Source of the DNA: a virus
Length of the DNA: 55,461 nucleotides
Virus record (IMG/VR): IMGVR_UViG_3300031653_000002
Span: 1 to 55,461 of that record
Direction: 5' to 3' (one strand)
Shown here: positions 30,387 to 38,807 of the stretch, piece by piece
Position numbering within the stretch: position 1 is the stretch's first letter
Layout: every line of letters begins with the position of its first letter
Translations under genes and position numbers: made by a program
The notes under the pieces: generated by a model
Seen by the model: only the letters and a program-made list of their open reading frames with translations
Databases searched by the model: none
Told to the model about the DNA's origin: nothing

Positions 30387-32468
30387 ATGGCAGCAACAAA
30401 TCCATTAAGAGTAAAAGATTTACTTCACAAATACGGTTGGGACTTTATGGCCCGACTTGCAAGTCTTGGCGTACAATATCAGGCAGAAGCTCAAATACTG
30501 TTTGTAGACAGTGGAGCAACTAATGCCTCAGACGTCGATGACGGCGAACACGGACATTCATTTGATGTCCCATTGGCAACAATTGATTATGCCATAGGTT
30601 TATGTACGGCGGACGAAGGTTCTGTAATACTTGTAGCTCCGGGACACAATGAAAGTTTGGCCGCGGCAACAATTGATTTTGATGTCGCAGGTGTCCGAGT
30701 AATAGGTCTTGGACAGGGGTCATTAACCCCAAGGATAGATTTTGACAATGCGGCTTCAAGTATTGATATTGGAGCTAATGATGTCAGTATCGAAAATATC
30801 AAACTACTTCCTTCAACAGATTCAGTCCTAATTGGAGTTGACGTTGAATCTGGTATAACTGGATTCAGAATGAAGGACGTAGAATTTATGATTGGAGAGG
30901 ACGGCTCTGGAGATGATGAATTCGTAAAAGCCATCGAACTCAAATCAGGAAACCATGATTGTATTTTTGAGAATGTGAAAATATTAGCACATGCCTCCGC
31001 GGCGGAAGCAACTCATGGAATTAATATCGCAGCTGCATCTGATAGGTTGACCTTTAAGAATGTCATAATTGATGGCCCTTATGCAACAGGCGGAATCGTA
31101 GAAGCTGCTGCGGGTGTCAATCATATTGTGGAAGATTGCTCGATTGATACAAGCGGAACAAACTATAGTTTCGACAACTCAAGTACGTTTGCAAAATATA
31201 CCAGAAATGTGGATGCTGGTGTAGATTCAGAAGATGCAGAAGCATTGATTGAAGTTGCACGTGGAACAGGAAATTATCCGACTGGAATTACCGATAATAG
31301 TATTCTGGCTTATATTCTTGGTAGTGGTGGGACAGCGAGTGCATCTACTTATAATAATACAACGGATAGCTTACAGGCTATAGCCGACGCTATCTCCGCT
31401 ATCGACAATACAACCAACTTGAATACCGCAGTATCAGCGACCCCTACGGCAAGATCATTACAGGATATTTTGGAAAAAGATGGTACAAGTGATTTTGATT
31501 GTTCAACGGACTCTCTTGAGGCAATAGCGGATGCCTTAGCAGCAGGAACAGGATGTACTGTCGCAATTGAGGCTGATGATTTAGACCACTTACTCACATT
31601 AGATGGTGCCACTCAAGTCTATCCTGAGAATTGTGCAACCGACTCAATCATCGCTAAGATTTTAGTTAAAGCCGACCCCGCAGTGCCGTCGGAATATGAT
31701 AATTCAACAGATTCGTTGGAAGCCATATCTGATGCACTGGCCGCTGGGACAGGATGTACGGTTGCGATAGAAGCAGACGATTTAGACCATCTGTTGAAGC
31801 TGGACGGGGCAACACAGGTATATCCTGAAAATTGTGCTACGGATTCAATTCTGGCCAAAATACTTGTAAAAGCTGATCCAGCCGTTCCCAGTGAGTTCGA
31901 TAATTCAACTGATTCGCTGGAGGCTATTGCCGATGCAATTGGTGTAGCACAGGCCGACTTGAATATTCTCACGGGGGCCAGCGGTGCAAATCTGTTAACG
32001 GCAACACAAGATTCTATTGACGCTATTGAAGCGGATACAGCCGTAATAGAGCCTGGAGCAAAAAGGATAGCCGTAAAAGCCACTGGCGACATGACTGGCA
32101 TGGATACCGGTGAAGTTTTATTCACAGTGACAGGAGCCGTTTTAGCTCGTGTTTGTGGTGTGGTCGGAACTCAAATTGATTCTACAAGCGGGACAACTAC
32201 CTTGGAAGTTGGAGTCGCTGGTAATACAGCACTTCTTTGTGTGCAAGATGCGGCAGACCATACAGCCTTCGATGCCAACTTCTGTTGGACAAAAACAGTC
32301 GCAGCGGATAGCGTAGGGGCAGAATTGGCCGATGAGTGGGTTGTCATCCCTGGTGGATTAGACATAATCCTTACCATATCCGCAGATGATTTAACACAGG
32401 GAACTATGGACTTCTATTGTGAGTGGATTCCGCTCAGTGCAAATGGAAACGTAGTTGCCACTCCGTAA
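30387..32468 (+). CDS. Virion protein: beta-helix followed by tandem 67-residue repeats
   Basis: Residues about 60-280 show a repeating beta-helix pattern (VRVIGLG, VSIENIKLL, LTFKNVIID), like pectate-lyase folds of phage surface proteins. Two nearly identical 67-residue units follow (31503-31703 and 31704-31904), plus partial copies of STDSLEAIADA on each side. A compact C-terminal domain ends it. Position next to the capsid suggests a decoration or neck protein. Confidence 0.7.
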   Translation: MAATNPLRVKDLLHKYGWDFMARLASLGVQYQAEAQILFVDSGATNASDVDDGEHGHSFDVPLATIDYAIGLCTADEGSVILVAPGHNESLAAATIDFDVAGVRVIGLGQGSLTPRIDFDNAASSIDIGANDVSIENIKLLPSTDSVLIGVDVESGITGFRMKDVEFMIGEDGSGDDEFVKAIELKSGNHDCIFENVKILAHASAAEATHGINIAAASDRLTFKNVIIDGPYATGGIVEAAAGVNHIVEDCSIDTSGTNYSFDNSSTFAKYTRNVDAGVDSEDAEALIEVARGTGNYPTGITDNSILAYILGSGGTASASTYNNTTDSLQAIADAISAIDNTTNLNTAVSATPTARSLQDILEKDGTSDFDCSTDSLEAIADALAAGTGCTVAIEADDLDHLLTLDGATQVYPENCATDSIIAKILVKADPAVPSEYDNSTDSLEAISDALAAGTGCTVAIEADDLDHLLKLDGATQVYPENCATDSILAKILVKADPAVPSEFDNSTDSLEAIADAIGVAQADLNILTGASGANLLTATQDSIDAIEADTAVIEPGAKRIAVKATGDMTGMDTGEVLFTVTGAVLARVCGVVGTQIDSTSGTTTLEVGVAGNTALLCVQDAADHTAFDANFCWTKTVAADSVGAELADEWVVIPGGLDIILTISADDLTQGTMDFYCEWIPLSANGNVVATP
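31503..31904 (+). repeat. Tandem 201-bp repeats with conserved protein and scrambled codons
   Basis: Two units of 201 bases encode 67-residue repeats differing at only a few residues (Thr/Lys, Ile/Leu, Tyr/Phe and one or two others), yet most codons differ at the third base. A third copy starts at 31905 and stops after about 13 residues. Confidence 0.88.
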
Positions 32469-32489
32469 CAATAACAATTAGGATTGAGG

Positions 32490-32527
32490 GGTAGCCCTTA
32501 CCTTTGGGCTACCTTTCTTCCTTTTTT
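32490..32527 (+). terminator. Intrinsic terminator
   Basis: GGTAGCCC (32490-32497) pairs with GGGCTACC (32506-32513) over a loop of eight bases, then TTTCTTCCTTTTTT. Confidence 0.9.
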
Positions 32528-32537
32528 GGAGAGTAAA

Positions 32538-33038
32538 ATGGGACAAAAGAATTATAAAAAGGATGAAGCAATTCGTATTCTTTACCGAGCTATTCCAGGT
32601 TCGGCATCTGTAAATATGGACGTCTATGACGAAACCGATACCCAAGATGCGGCACAATCTGGAGCGATGACCCAACTGGGTTCTTCCGATAGATGGAGTA
32701 AAGAATTCACCCCCGATGAAAATGGTAACTGGTCTGTCCATATTACTGATAGCAAGGGGGGGGATGTCATAAGGGATTATTCTATCGGGGACTACAATAT
32801 CTCAACGGTTGGAGCAACTGCTGCAAGCATAGAGGCAAAGGTGGACGACCTAAACAATATTTCACCTGCGGAGGTAAATTCTGAGGTGGATACCGCCCTT
32901 GGGGATTATGATGGCCCAACTAAGGCGGAGTTAGATTCCGCCGAGTCAAGTATCCGTGGTGCGGATGGGGACGATTTGAAATCTATCTCCGACCAGATAG
33001 ACGGTATTTCTCCAAGTTCTGCCCCAATGATTGGTTAA
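32538..33038 (+). CDS. Virion-associated protein (166 aa)
   Basis: The ATG at 32538 follows TTTGGAGAGTAAA. The N-terminal half is a beta sandwich-like domain (SVNMDVYDETDTQDA), and the C-terminal half is an acidic helical region of the AEVNSEVDTALGDYDGPTKA type, found in many phage structural and fibre proteins. Copies of related AIADA-like helices occur in the gene before. Probably a neck, fibre or decoration component. Confidence 0.65.
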   Translation: MGQKNYKKDEAIRILYRAIPGSASVNMDVYDETDTQDAAQSGAMTQLGSSDRWSKEFTPDENGNWSVHITDSKGGDVIRDYSIGDYNISTVGATAASIEAKVDDLNNISPAEVNSEVDTALGDYDGPTKAELDSAESSIRGADGDDLKSISDQIDGISPSSAPMIG

Positions 33039-33051
33039 TGTATGATTACTC

Positions 33052-33324
33052 ATGGCTATAAATATAGTCAATCAAAACGAGGGGAGTTATCGTTTATTTT
33101 ACTCCTCTAAAGGATTCTTGGAAGGCTTAAATGTCACCGGATATTTTATATTTAATGACGGAACCAAATCAGATATTTTCATCTTTGATGATATTGGGGA
33201 TGGAATCTATACTATCGAAAGGGACTTTGAAAAACAAAATAGTGCCCACATGGAGAAAATGGGAATTGTCGTAAAGGAAGATGGAAACATAAGTAAATTT
33301 GAGATGATTAATATTTTTAGATAA
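33052..33324 (+). CDS. Hypothetical virion-region protein (90 aa)
   Basis: A small beta-rich protein ([19 protein letters not shown]) in the structural block. The ribosome site is weak. No family is recognised. Confidence 0.55.
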   Translation: MAINIVNQNEGSYRLFYSSKGFLEGLNVTGYFIFNDGTKSDIFIFDDIGDGIYTIERDFEKQNSAHMEKMGIVVKEDGNISKFEMINIFR

Positions 33325-33335
33325 AAGGTAATAAA

Positions 33336-34349
33336 ATGAATATACTAAAACCAAGTGATGGATGGCCGATTAATCATACCAATGCTGGTTCGGCTGCTTT
33401 TACTAAGTTAGCCGATTCTCCCGGTCCCAATCTTAGTTGGTATCTAACCGGATTCGTTATGTCAGGTGGAGGCTCCGCAGATGGGTTCTCTGTAATCAGA
33501 CGTGCCGCTGTTCAATTTGCAGAAGCCGCTGATTCCTTTACTGTATCAGATAACGCTGCTCTGGAACCTGCGGAGGAGAATTTCGCAATTGAGTTCGGAA
33601 TTAAAGCTGCTGCAACGGCTATTAGTGTAGCTAAGATTCTTCATAAGCATGACGGGTCACATCAAGGATATATTGTTGCTATTAACTCCGCAGGAAAATT
33701 AACAATTACAGTTGGGGATGGCACAGAATCCCATAACGTCACGATTACAAGTATCAATACCATAAACGACAACGTATGGCACCATGTAATCATAAATATC
33801 GAAGCTGGAGAAACGGATGGTCTTTCTATCTATATTGATGGTCAACTGGGGTCTGCCCAAGGGGACATATCCGGCGTAGGTTCTATCACAGGAGGTTCTA
33901 CCAATTTAACTATAGTCGGAGAGGCTTCAAAGACGTTCTCAATTAGTGCTTTGGGTCTCTATAAGGGACAGATTCTTTCTGCATCTGAAATAGCCACTCG
34001 ATATGCGGACGGTGCCGGTAGTAAATTTATTGGAACTGAAACGGGATTATCCGCAGCTTGGAACCTCGATGAAGGTACAGGAACAGCCCATGGAGATTTG
34101 GTAGGCTCTAATGATGGGACATCTTCAAGCACAGTATGGCTTGATGGCGAGGGACTTCCAATAGACCCTCATACATTAAAGGAAACAATTAAATATAATA
34201 CGGGTATATTGAATACAAATGGAGTAATACCTAATTCGGTCGTCGTTTTTCCCCATGCAATTAAAGTGGGTAGAAACAATCCAGTTCGTATTGCTGAAAC
34301 CGATGGGGCATTTGGACTCCAACTATTCGGTTATCCAGACAGAGCATAA
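33336..34349 (+). CDS. LamG/concanavalin-like virion protein
   Basis: Residues about 75-230 form a LamG-type jelly roll: [42 protein letters not shown] and [11 protein letters not shown] are in the usual order. This fold binds sugars or cell-surface ligands. The ATG is preceded by AAAAGGTAATAAA. It is likely a capsid decoration or host-adhesion protein. Confidence 0.8.
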   Translation: MNILKPSDGWPINHTNAGSAAFTKLADSPGPNLSWYLTGFVMSGGGSADGFSVIRRAAVQFAEAADSFTVSDNAALEPAEENFAIEFGIKAAATAISVAKILHKHDGSHQGYIVAINSAGKLTITVGDGTESHNVTITSINTINDNVWHHVIINIEAGETDGLSIYIDGQLGSAQGDISGVGSITGGSTNLTIVGEASKTFSISALGLYKGQILSASEIATRYADGAGSKFIGTETGLSAAWNLDEGTGTAHGDLVGSNDGTSSSTVWLDGEGLPIDPHTLKETIKYNTGILNTNGVIPNSVVVFPHAIKVGRNNPVRIAETDGAFGLQLFGYPDRA

Positions 34350-34390
34350 AGATAGGTACTTAGTTATATAGAGAGAAAGTAGGTAGCATT

Positions 34391-34630
34391 ATGATAGTTA
34401 GAATTAGAAATAAAGATAAGGATTCAGATAGATTTTTTGACTGTGTTAGGTCTTGTGTAATTCCTAATACCGACGACCAAGGGGTCAGGTTAAAAGATTT
34501 TCTTCTCATAGTAGATTTTGGGAAGGTAAATCAAGATATTACATTTGTCTTGGATAAGGGAGACGAGATATACTATATGAACGATACAGGGAAAACAATT
34601 GCCACCGATATGAGAGCTAAGTATCAGTAA
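34391..34630 (+). CDS. Hypothetical protein (79 aa)
   Basis: A small protein with a beta-hairpin start (MIVRIRNKDKD) and two cysteines (DCVRSC). It could be a small capsid or regulatory protein. It has GAGAAAGTAGGTAG before the ATG. Confidence 0.58.
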   Translation: MIVRIRNKDKDSDRFFDCVRSCVIPNTDDQGVRLKDFLLIVDFGKVNQDITFVLDKGDEIYYMNDTGKTIATDMRAKYQ

Positions 34631-34674
34631 AACATAAAAACAAAATACTAAGTACCTATTTTTGGGATTATATT

Positions 34675-34869
34675 ATGAAAAAAGATAAATTTGATAAGCC
34701 GTCATTGATGGATAAGGTAATATTGTCTATTCTACGGGCGAGGAAGGGAAAGAAGAAACCCGTTAAAACGATGAGAACTAAGGCTATAGAAAGTTCGGCA
34801 AAAAAGAATTATGGTACTGATTTAGCATCCGAGCTTGCTAAATTAAGAAAGAAAGGACAAGGAAAATGA
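34675..34869 (+). CDS. Small strongly basic protein (64 aa)
   Basis: More than a third of the residues are Lys or Arg (RARKGKKKPVKTMRTK). It probably binds DNA or RNA or is a minor virion protein. It overlaps the next gene by four bases (ATGA). Confidence 0.55.
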   Translation: MKKDKFDKPSLMDKVILSILRARKGKKKPVKTMRTKAIESSAKKNYGTDLASELAKLRKKGQGK

Positions 34870-35087
34870 GTAAAGAAAAACCAACTAATCCAGTAAAACC
34901 TCCGCAGCCTCAGGGCATGGTAATTATGGCTTGCCCAAACGGGGCAAAGGCAATTCAATCTTTATGTGACGCGGCCCTAAAGATGGGGGGCTTGCAGAAT
35001 CTAAGAGCAATAAATACAATATTGATGTCGATACAACCACTGCCGGAAGCGAGACTTGGCGGGAGTATGAAACCTGCGGAGGAATAA
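34866..35087 (+). CDS. Hypothetical protein (73 aa)
   Basis: Preceded by GAAAGGACAAGGAAA. The product has a Pro-rich start and a helical centre. It carries two copies of the genome-wide motif (34899 and 35075) in different frames. Confidence 0.5.
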   Translation: MSKEKPTNPVKPPQPQGMVIMACPNGAKAIQSLCDAALKMGGLQNLRAINTILMSIQPLPEARLGGSMKPAEE

Positions 35088-35089
35088 TC

Positions 35090-35470
35090 ATGCTTGGAAT
35101 GACAAGTAAATTTAATCATAAAGAGCACACCTTTGTCGGGGGGGACATAGGAGCTTATATCAAGAGGTTGGGTAAGGAACACGATAGACACTTGGCGGTT
35201 ATCAGGTACAAAAAGTTAGGTGTCTTCTGCATTATAGAATTTCTAACTCCGCAACGAAATGTCTTTGTGGATTCTATGAATCTTGGGAAATCATTAGGTA
35301 ATTTTAACAGGGTTAAATCCGTAGAGTTAAGGATGAGATTGTTCCGGCCTCTTACGGCCAGAGAGACAAGTGTATCAATTGCTAACGCCGAGAGTGACTA
35401 CTATCACCGTAGGCAAGACGAAAACGAACAGGAGACCGAAAGATGGGCAAGAATAAAAATGGGCGAGTAA
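35090..35470 (+). CDS. Hypothetical protein (126 aa)
   Basis: CCTGCGGAGGAATAATC precedes the ATG, so the motif also supplies this ribosome site. The product is basic with a beta-rich start (GLFCIIEFL-like strands) and a charged helical end. It overlaps the protease gene by 28 bases. Confidence 0.6.
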   Translation: MLGMTSKFNHKEHTFVGGDIGAYIKRLGKEHDRHLAVIRYKKLGVFCIIEFLTPQRNVFVDSMNLGKSLGNFNRVKSVELRMRLFRPLTARETSVSIANAESDYYHRRQDENEQETERWARIKMGE

Positions 35471-36150
35471 CTACATGTACCCTCGTGGTAATATTGATCT
35501 TAACGATTTGTGTGGGGGTATTGTCATGTTGCATTGTCCCTTACCCAATAGATGAATTAAAAGGAAATAATGTTGTTGTTGAAGCAACTTATATCCTTCA
35601 TACCGGCGAGGAGCTACACACTGTAGGAAGCGGTGTTATTATTGATGCCAACGGTATAATTATTACGGCATTGCATGTAGTAGACGGTTCCATAAGCGCA
35701 AGAGTGATTTTTGATGATGGCACAATAGTTCCTGTTGTATGTGCATTTTTTGACCCTAACCACGATATTGCTATCTTAAAAGTAAATCATAAATCCGATA
35801 CTTGTGCCAACATAGATTTTATGGGTATACTAAATGATGGTGATAACCTGGTAAGTGTAGGCACCCCTATGGGTGTTTATGATGATGTTATCTCCAAAGG
35901 TAAAATATTAAAATTACAACTATACCGCCTTTGGTTTGACCCAGAGGTTCCATATATTATGACTGATATTGTAGTTTATGGTGGATGCTCAGGTGGGGGG
36001 GTATACTATAAGGATATGCTAATAGGGATAATGTGCAATGGACTTGGACAAGAGGCGTCATTCATATTTCCCATATATGATAGGGACATTTTAGATTTAT
36101 CTGGATTGATGGAATATAATTATGAAGATGGTATATTAATATGCCCCTAA
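35443..36150 (+). CDS. Membrane-anchored HtrA-like trypsin-fold serine protease
   Basis: The 235 aa protein has an N-terminal membrane segment (residues 11-32, ending in SCC) and a trypsin-like domain with His78 in IITALHVVDG, Asp108 in NHDIAILKV and Ser183 in GGCSGGGVYY. VGSGVIID and the order of triad residues match HtrA/Deg proteases; there is no PDZ domain. The signal or anchor implies action in the periplasm or cell envelope. It is followed by a holin-like gene, so an envelope or lysis role is plausible; virion maturation is another option. AGGAGACCGAAAG precedes the start. Confidence 0.85.
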   Translation: MGKNKNGRVTTCTLVVILILTICVGVLSCCIVPYPIDELKGNNVVVEATYILHTGEELHTVGSGVIIDANGIIITALHVVDGSISARVIFDDGTIVPVVCAFFDPNHDIAILKVNHKSDTCANIDFMGILNDGDNLVSVGTPMGVYDDVISKGKILKLQLYRLWFDPEVPYIMTDIVVYGGCSGGGVYYKDMLIGIMCNGLGQEASFIFPIYDRDILDLSGLMEYNYEDGILICP

Positions 36151-36302
36151 CAGGAAGTGTGTCTGAAAATATATCGGAGTTGTATCGCGATAACAAGCGT
36201 AAAGGCAAAGAACGTGGTGCAAATGGTAAGCCCCGAAGCAGGTCTCAGATAATTGCAATAGCAATAAGCGAAGCAAGAAAGAAGAAAAAACATGGCTCTT
36301 AA
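36141..36302 (+). CDS. Small basic protein of DUF6496-like type (53 aa)
   Basis: The motif SRSQIIAIAISEARKKKKHG is close to a widespread small phage protein family whose hallmark is RKQAIAIALSEA. It overlaps the genes on both sides by about ten bases. Function is unknown. Confidence 0.62.
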   Translation: MPLTGSVSENISELYRDNKRKGKERGANGKPRSRSQIIAIAISEARKKKKHGS

Positions 36303-36477
36303 TAATAAAGAACGAGAATGGATAGATTGTCACTTCACAAAATTAAACGATAGGATTACCGAATTACGTGTAGACATCGCCGGATTAAAAGTGAAAAGTT
36401 CTGTATGGGGATTATTGGGTGGAAGTATCCCGGTAGCTCTTACAATTGGTATTTATTTATTGACAAAATGGGTATAA
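36292..36477 (+). CDS. XhlA/holin-like membrane protein (61 aa)
   Basis: A short amphipathic helix (KLNDRITELRVDIAGL) precedes one C-terminal membrane helix (WGLLGGSIPVALTIGIYLL), the layout of XhlA-type holin partners. It would sit in the inner membrane and help release endolysin or disrupt the membrane. No endolysin is recognised next to it. Confidence 0.65.
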   Translation: MALNNKEREWIDCHFTKLNDRITELRVDIAGLKVKSSVWGLLGGSIPVALTIGIYLLTKWV

Positions 36478-36481
36478 TATA

Positions 36482-38050
36482 ATGATACATGTTCCCCCTT
36501 ATCTCGGTGACTATGCGGCAGGTGGCACAGTTTATTTATTCTGGAATACGTTTGGAGCATCCGATGAATCCATAACGCAATCCGGACTTGCCGTAACAGA
36601 TATTGAAGTATATAAAAATGGGTCTATGACGCAGAGAAGTTCCGACTCTGGATACGCGTTGCTCGATACAGACGGTATTGACGTGGATGGAGCTACAGGA
36701 TGTCACGGAGTATCTATTGATTTGAGCGATGATACCGATTCTGATTTCTATGCGGCAGGAAACGACTATATGGTTATGGTCAATGCTGTTACAGTAAACA
36801 GTCAAACCGTCCGATTCTGCGGAGGAACTTTCTCGATTCAAAATAGATATAACCAAGCAGGAGTAGGAGATTATGAAGTCACAATCACAATCCGTACAAC
36901 TGGAGGCTCCGCTTTGTCAGGAGTATCCGTTTGGGTTAATACAAGTAATGACAGAAGTGGCTCTGTCGCCGGAACCAAAGTTACAGACTCAAATGGACAA
37001 GTCACTTTCAATCTCGAATATACAACTTATTATATCTTCTGCCGGTTGGCCGGATACACCTTCGCATCTGCATACTTTACAGCCGCCGCAGGTTCAGTGT
37101 CCTTTACAAAAGACATAGCCTCCGCAGTAAGTTCGGGAAGTTCGTCCTTCTATTCGGATAGCTTCTTGTCGAGGGCGATAGCCGAGGTGAGAGAGGCGGT
37201 AGATGAGCCGAATGTTAGTGCCAAATATACTGATGCAAGAATAATAGAGCATCTTGAGAAGGCATATATTATTGTACTTAATGAGATAAATAGAAATTCA
37301 AAAACACCTGCGGTAGTTAAGCAGGAAATAACTATAGCAGCAAATACGACTGAGTATATCTTGCCCCATGTCATGGGTTCTTTGTATGCTGTTTATGATT
37401 TGTCTGAATCTGGATGCAAGGTATTCTACGATGGTAGGAGTAGGTATAATCCTTATGGGCAGAGGATATGGCTCGAAGGGAATACGTTGCATATCCAAGC
37501 CGTAGATACTCTTGGAGTCGGAACGCAACTCATAGCGGAATGGTTGCCATCTGGGATCGCAAGATTGCATAATGGAGTATGTACTATTAATAGTGACGGA
37601 GACGAGATTACTTTTGGAGCAACTCCAAATGCTGGTACTTTAGATACGCACCACCAAGCCTATGCTGGTGGTGTTGTGAGGATGCTTGGCGTTGACGGTT
37701 CGGTTATAACTGGAAACTATTTGCAGGAAAGAAATATAACTGATTATGATGAGACTACAAGGAAAGCAGTCTTGGATGTTCCTTTAAGTCCCATTCCTAC
37801 TACGGATGATGGCTATATTTATTATGAGATTGCACCTGCTATCCACAAAGGAATGGATATGGTTGTTGCCCTTTACACTGCATATAGATTAATGTCTACC
37901 GAGGGGAATAAGAAAAGAGCATCGACTATTCTTGATGCTTATAGGAATGAACTAAGGAATGTTCGATTGACGGCATACTATTCAAATATGACAGAGGCTC
38001 CAAGAGGTCGAATGGATTCATTTGATAATAAAAGATATAGACGTTTCTAA
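36482..38050 (+). CDS. Head-tail adaptor with N-terminal beta and Ig-like domains
   Basis: Residues 1-120 form a beta domain of virion type. Residues 128-208 look like an Ig/CNA-B fold (YEVTITIRTTGGSALSGVSV, VTDSNGQVTFNLEYT). From about residue 222 the protein looks like a gp4/gp11-type head-completion adaptor (SFLSRAIAEVREAVDEPNVS, DARIIEHLEKAYIIVLNEINR). Fusing surface domains to an adaptor is unusual. It starts five bases after the holin-like gene. Confidence 0.7.
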   Translation: MIHVPPYLGDYAAGGTVYLFWNTFGASDESITQSGLAVTDIEVYKNGSMTQRSSDSGYALLDTDGIDVDGATGCHGVSIDLSDDTDSDFYAAGNDYMVMVNAVTVNSQTVRFCGGTFSIQNRYNQAGVGDYEVTITIRTTGGSALSGVSVWVNTSNDRSGSVAGTKVTDSNGQVTFNLEYTTYYIFCRLAGYTFASAYFTAAAGSVSFTKDIASAVSSGSSSFYSDSFLSRAIAEVREAVDEPNVSAKYTDARIIEHLEKAYIIVLNEINRNSKTPAVVKQEITIAANTTEYILPHVMGSLYAVYDLSESGCKVFYDGRSRYNPYGQRIWLEGNTLHIQAVDTLGVGTQLIAEWLPSGIARLHNGVCTINSDGDEITFGATPNAGTLDTHHQAYAGGVVRMLGVDGSVITGNYLQERNITDYDETTRKAVLDVPLSPIPTTDDGYIYYEIAPAIHKGMDMVVALYTAYRLMSTEGNKKRASTILDAYRNELRNVRLTAYYSNMTEAPRGRMDSFDNKRYRRF

Positions 38051-38058
38051 GGTGAACC

Positions 38059-38802
38059 ATGCCGGAATTATTTGGAGTATCGGGGGAGTCAGAAGACCTC
38101 GGAATCTCCTCGCCCAATTTAACTGGAGACTTTATTGCAGGGATAGACCAACCCCAATCCGGTGATGGACTTGGTATAACAATCCCTTGGGGCGGTGGGG
38201 CGACCGCGAGAACTTATCAGGAATACGGACCATCTACCATAGCCTCCGGTAACGACAGGCTATTGTCGGATATAAGTAACTATTCCCTTAGTGGAGGCAC
38301 AAATCTAACATATAATTTAGAGGGTTTAATTGGACCCCAAGGACCTCCAGGTCCCCCAGGAGCACAGGGACTACAGGGTGTTCCAGGCACGTCTTTTGCA
38401 AACTCTAACTTTTTAGCATCTCTAAAGAGTACCCTTGAGTATATTGCCAACGAATGGACAAATTCTGATACTATACTATACGCGGATAGCACTGATATTT
38501 ACTGGGAAAAGACTTGGGAAAAATTAGATGTTGATGGCACCGTCAATTCGTGGAACGAAATCGACATGGACGAAGATGGTTCCTTTGTTATAATAGCCGC
38601 CGATGCAGGAATATTTGTATCAACTGATTCCGGAGATACATGGGCGGAAAAGAATCCAGATACGGAAGATTTTATTGCGGCGAGTTGTTCGGCCTCCGCA
38701 GGTAAAGCCGTGGTGTTGGGGGACGACAATCGTATAAATGGGAAGCTATGGGCTACAACCGATTACGGTGCTAATTGGGCTGAAATAACTATTTCAGAAT
38801 AA
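38059..38802 (+). CDS. Fibre-type protein with collagen-like and Asp-box repeats
   Basis: A short collagen-like run of Gly-X-Y triplets (GPQGPPGPPGAQGLQGVPG) lies near residue 92. It is followed by a helix and a beta-propeller part with Asp-boxes STDSGDTWAE and TTDYGANWAE, as in sialidases and ligand-binding fibres. It probably forms a trimeric stalk. The next gene contains more Asp-boxes, so the two may act as one fibre complex. Confidence 0.72.
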   Translation: MPELFGVSGESEDLGISSPNLTGDFIAGIDQPQSGDGLGITIPWGGGATARTYQEYGPSTIASGNDRLLSDISNYSLSGGTNLTYNLEGLIGPQGPPGPPGAQGLQGVPGTSFANSNFLASLKSTLEYIANEWTNSDTILYADSTDIYWEKTWEKLDVDGTVNSWNEIDMDEDGSFVIIAADAGIFVSTDSGDTWAEKNPDTEDFIAASCSASAGKAVVLGDDNRINGKLWATTDYGANWAEITISE

Positions 38803-38807
38803 AGAAT

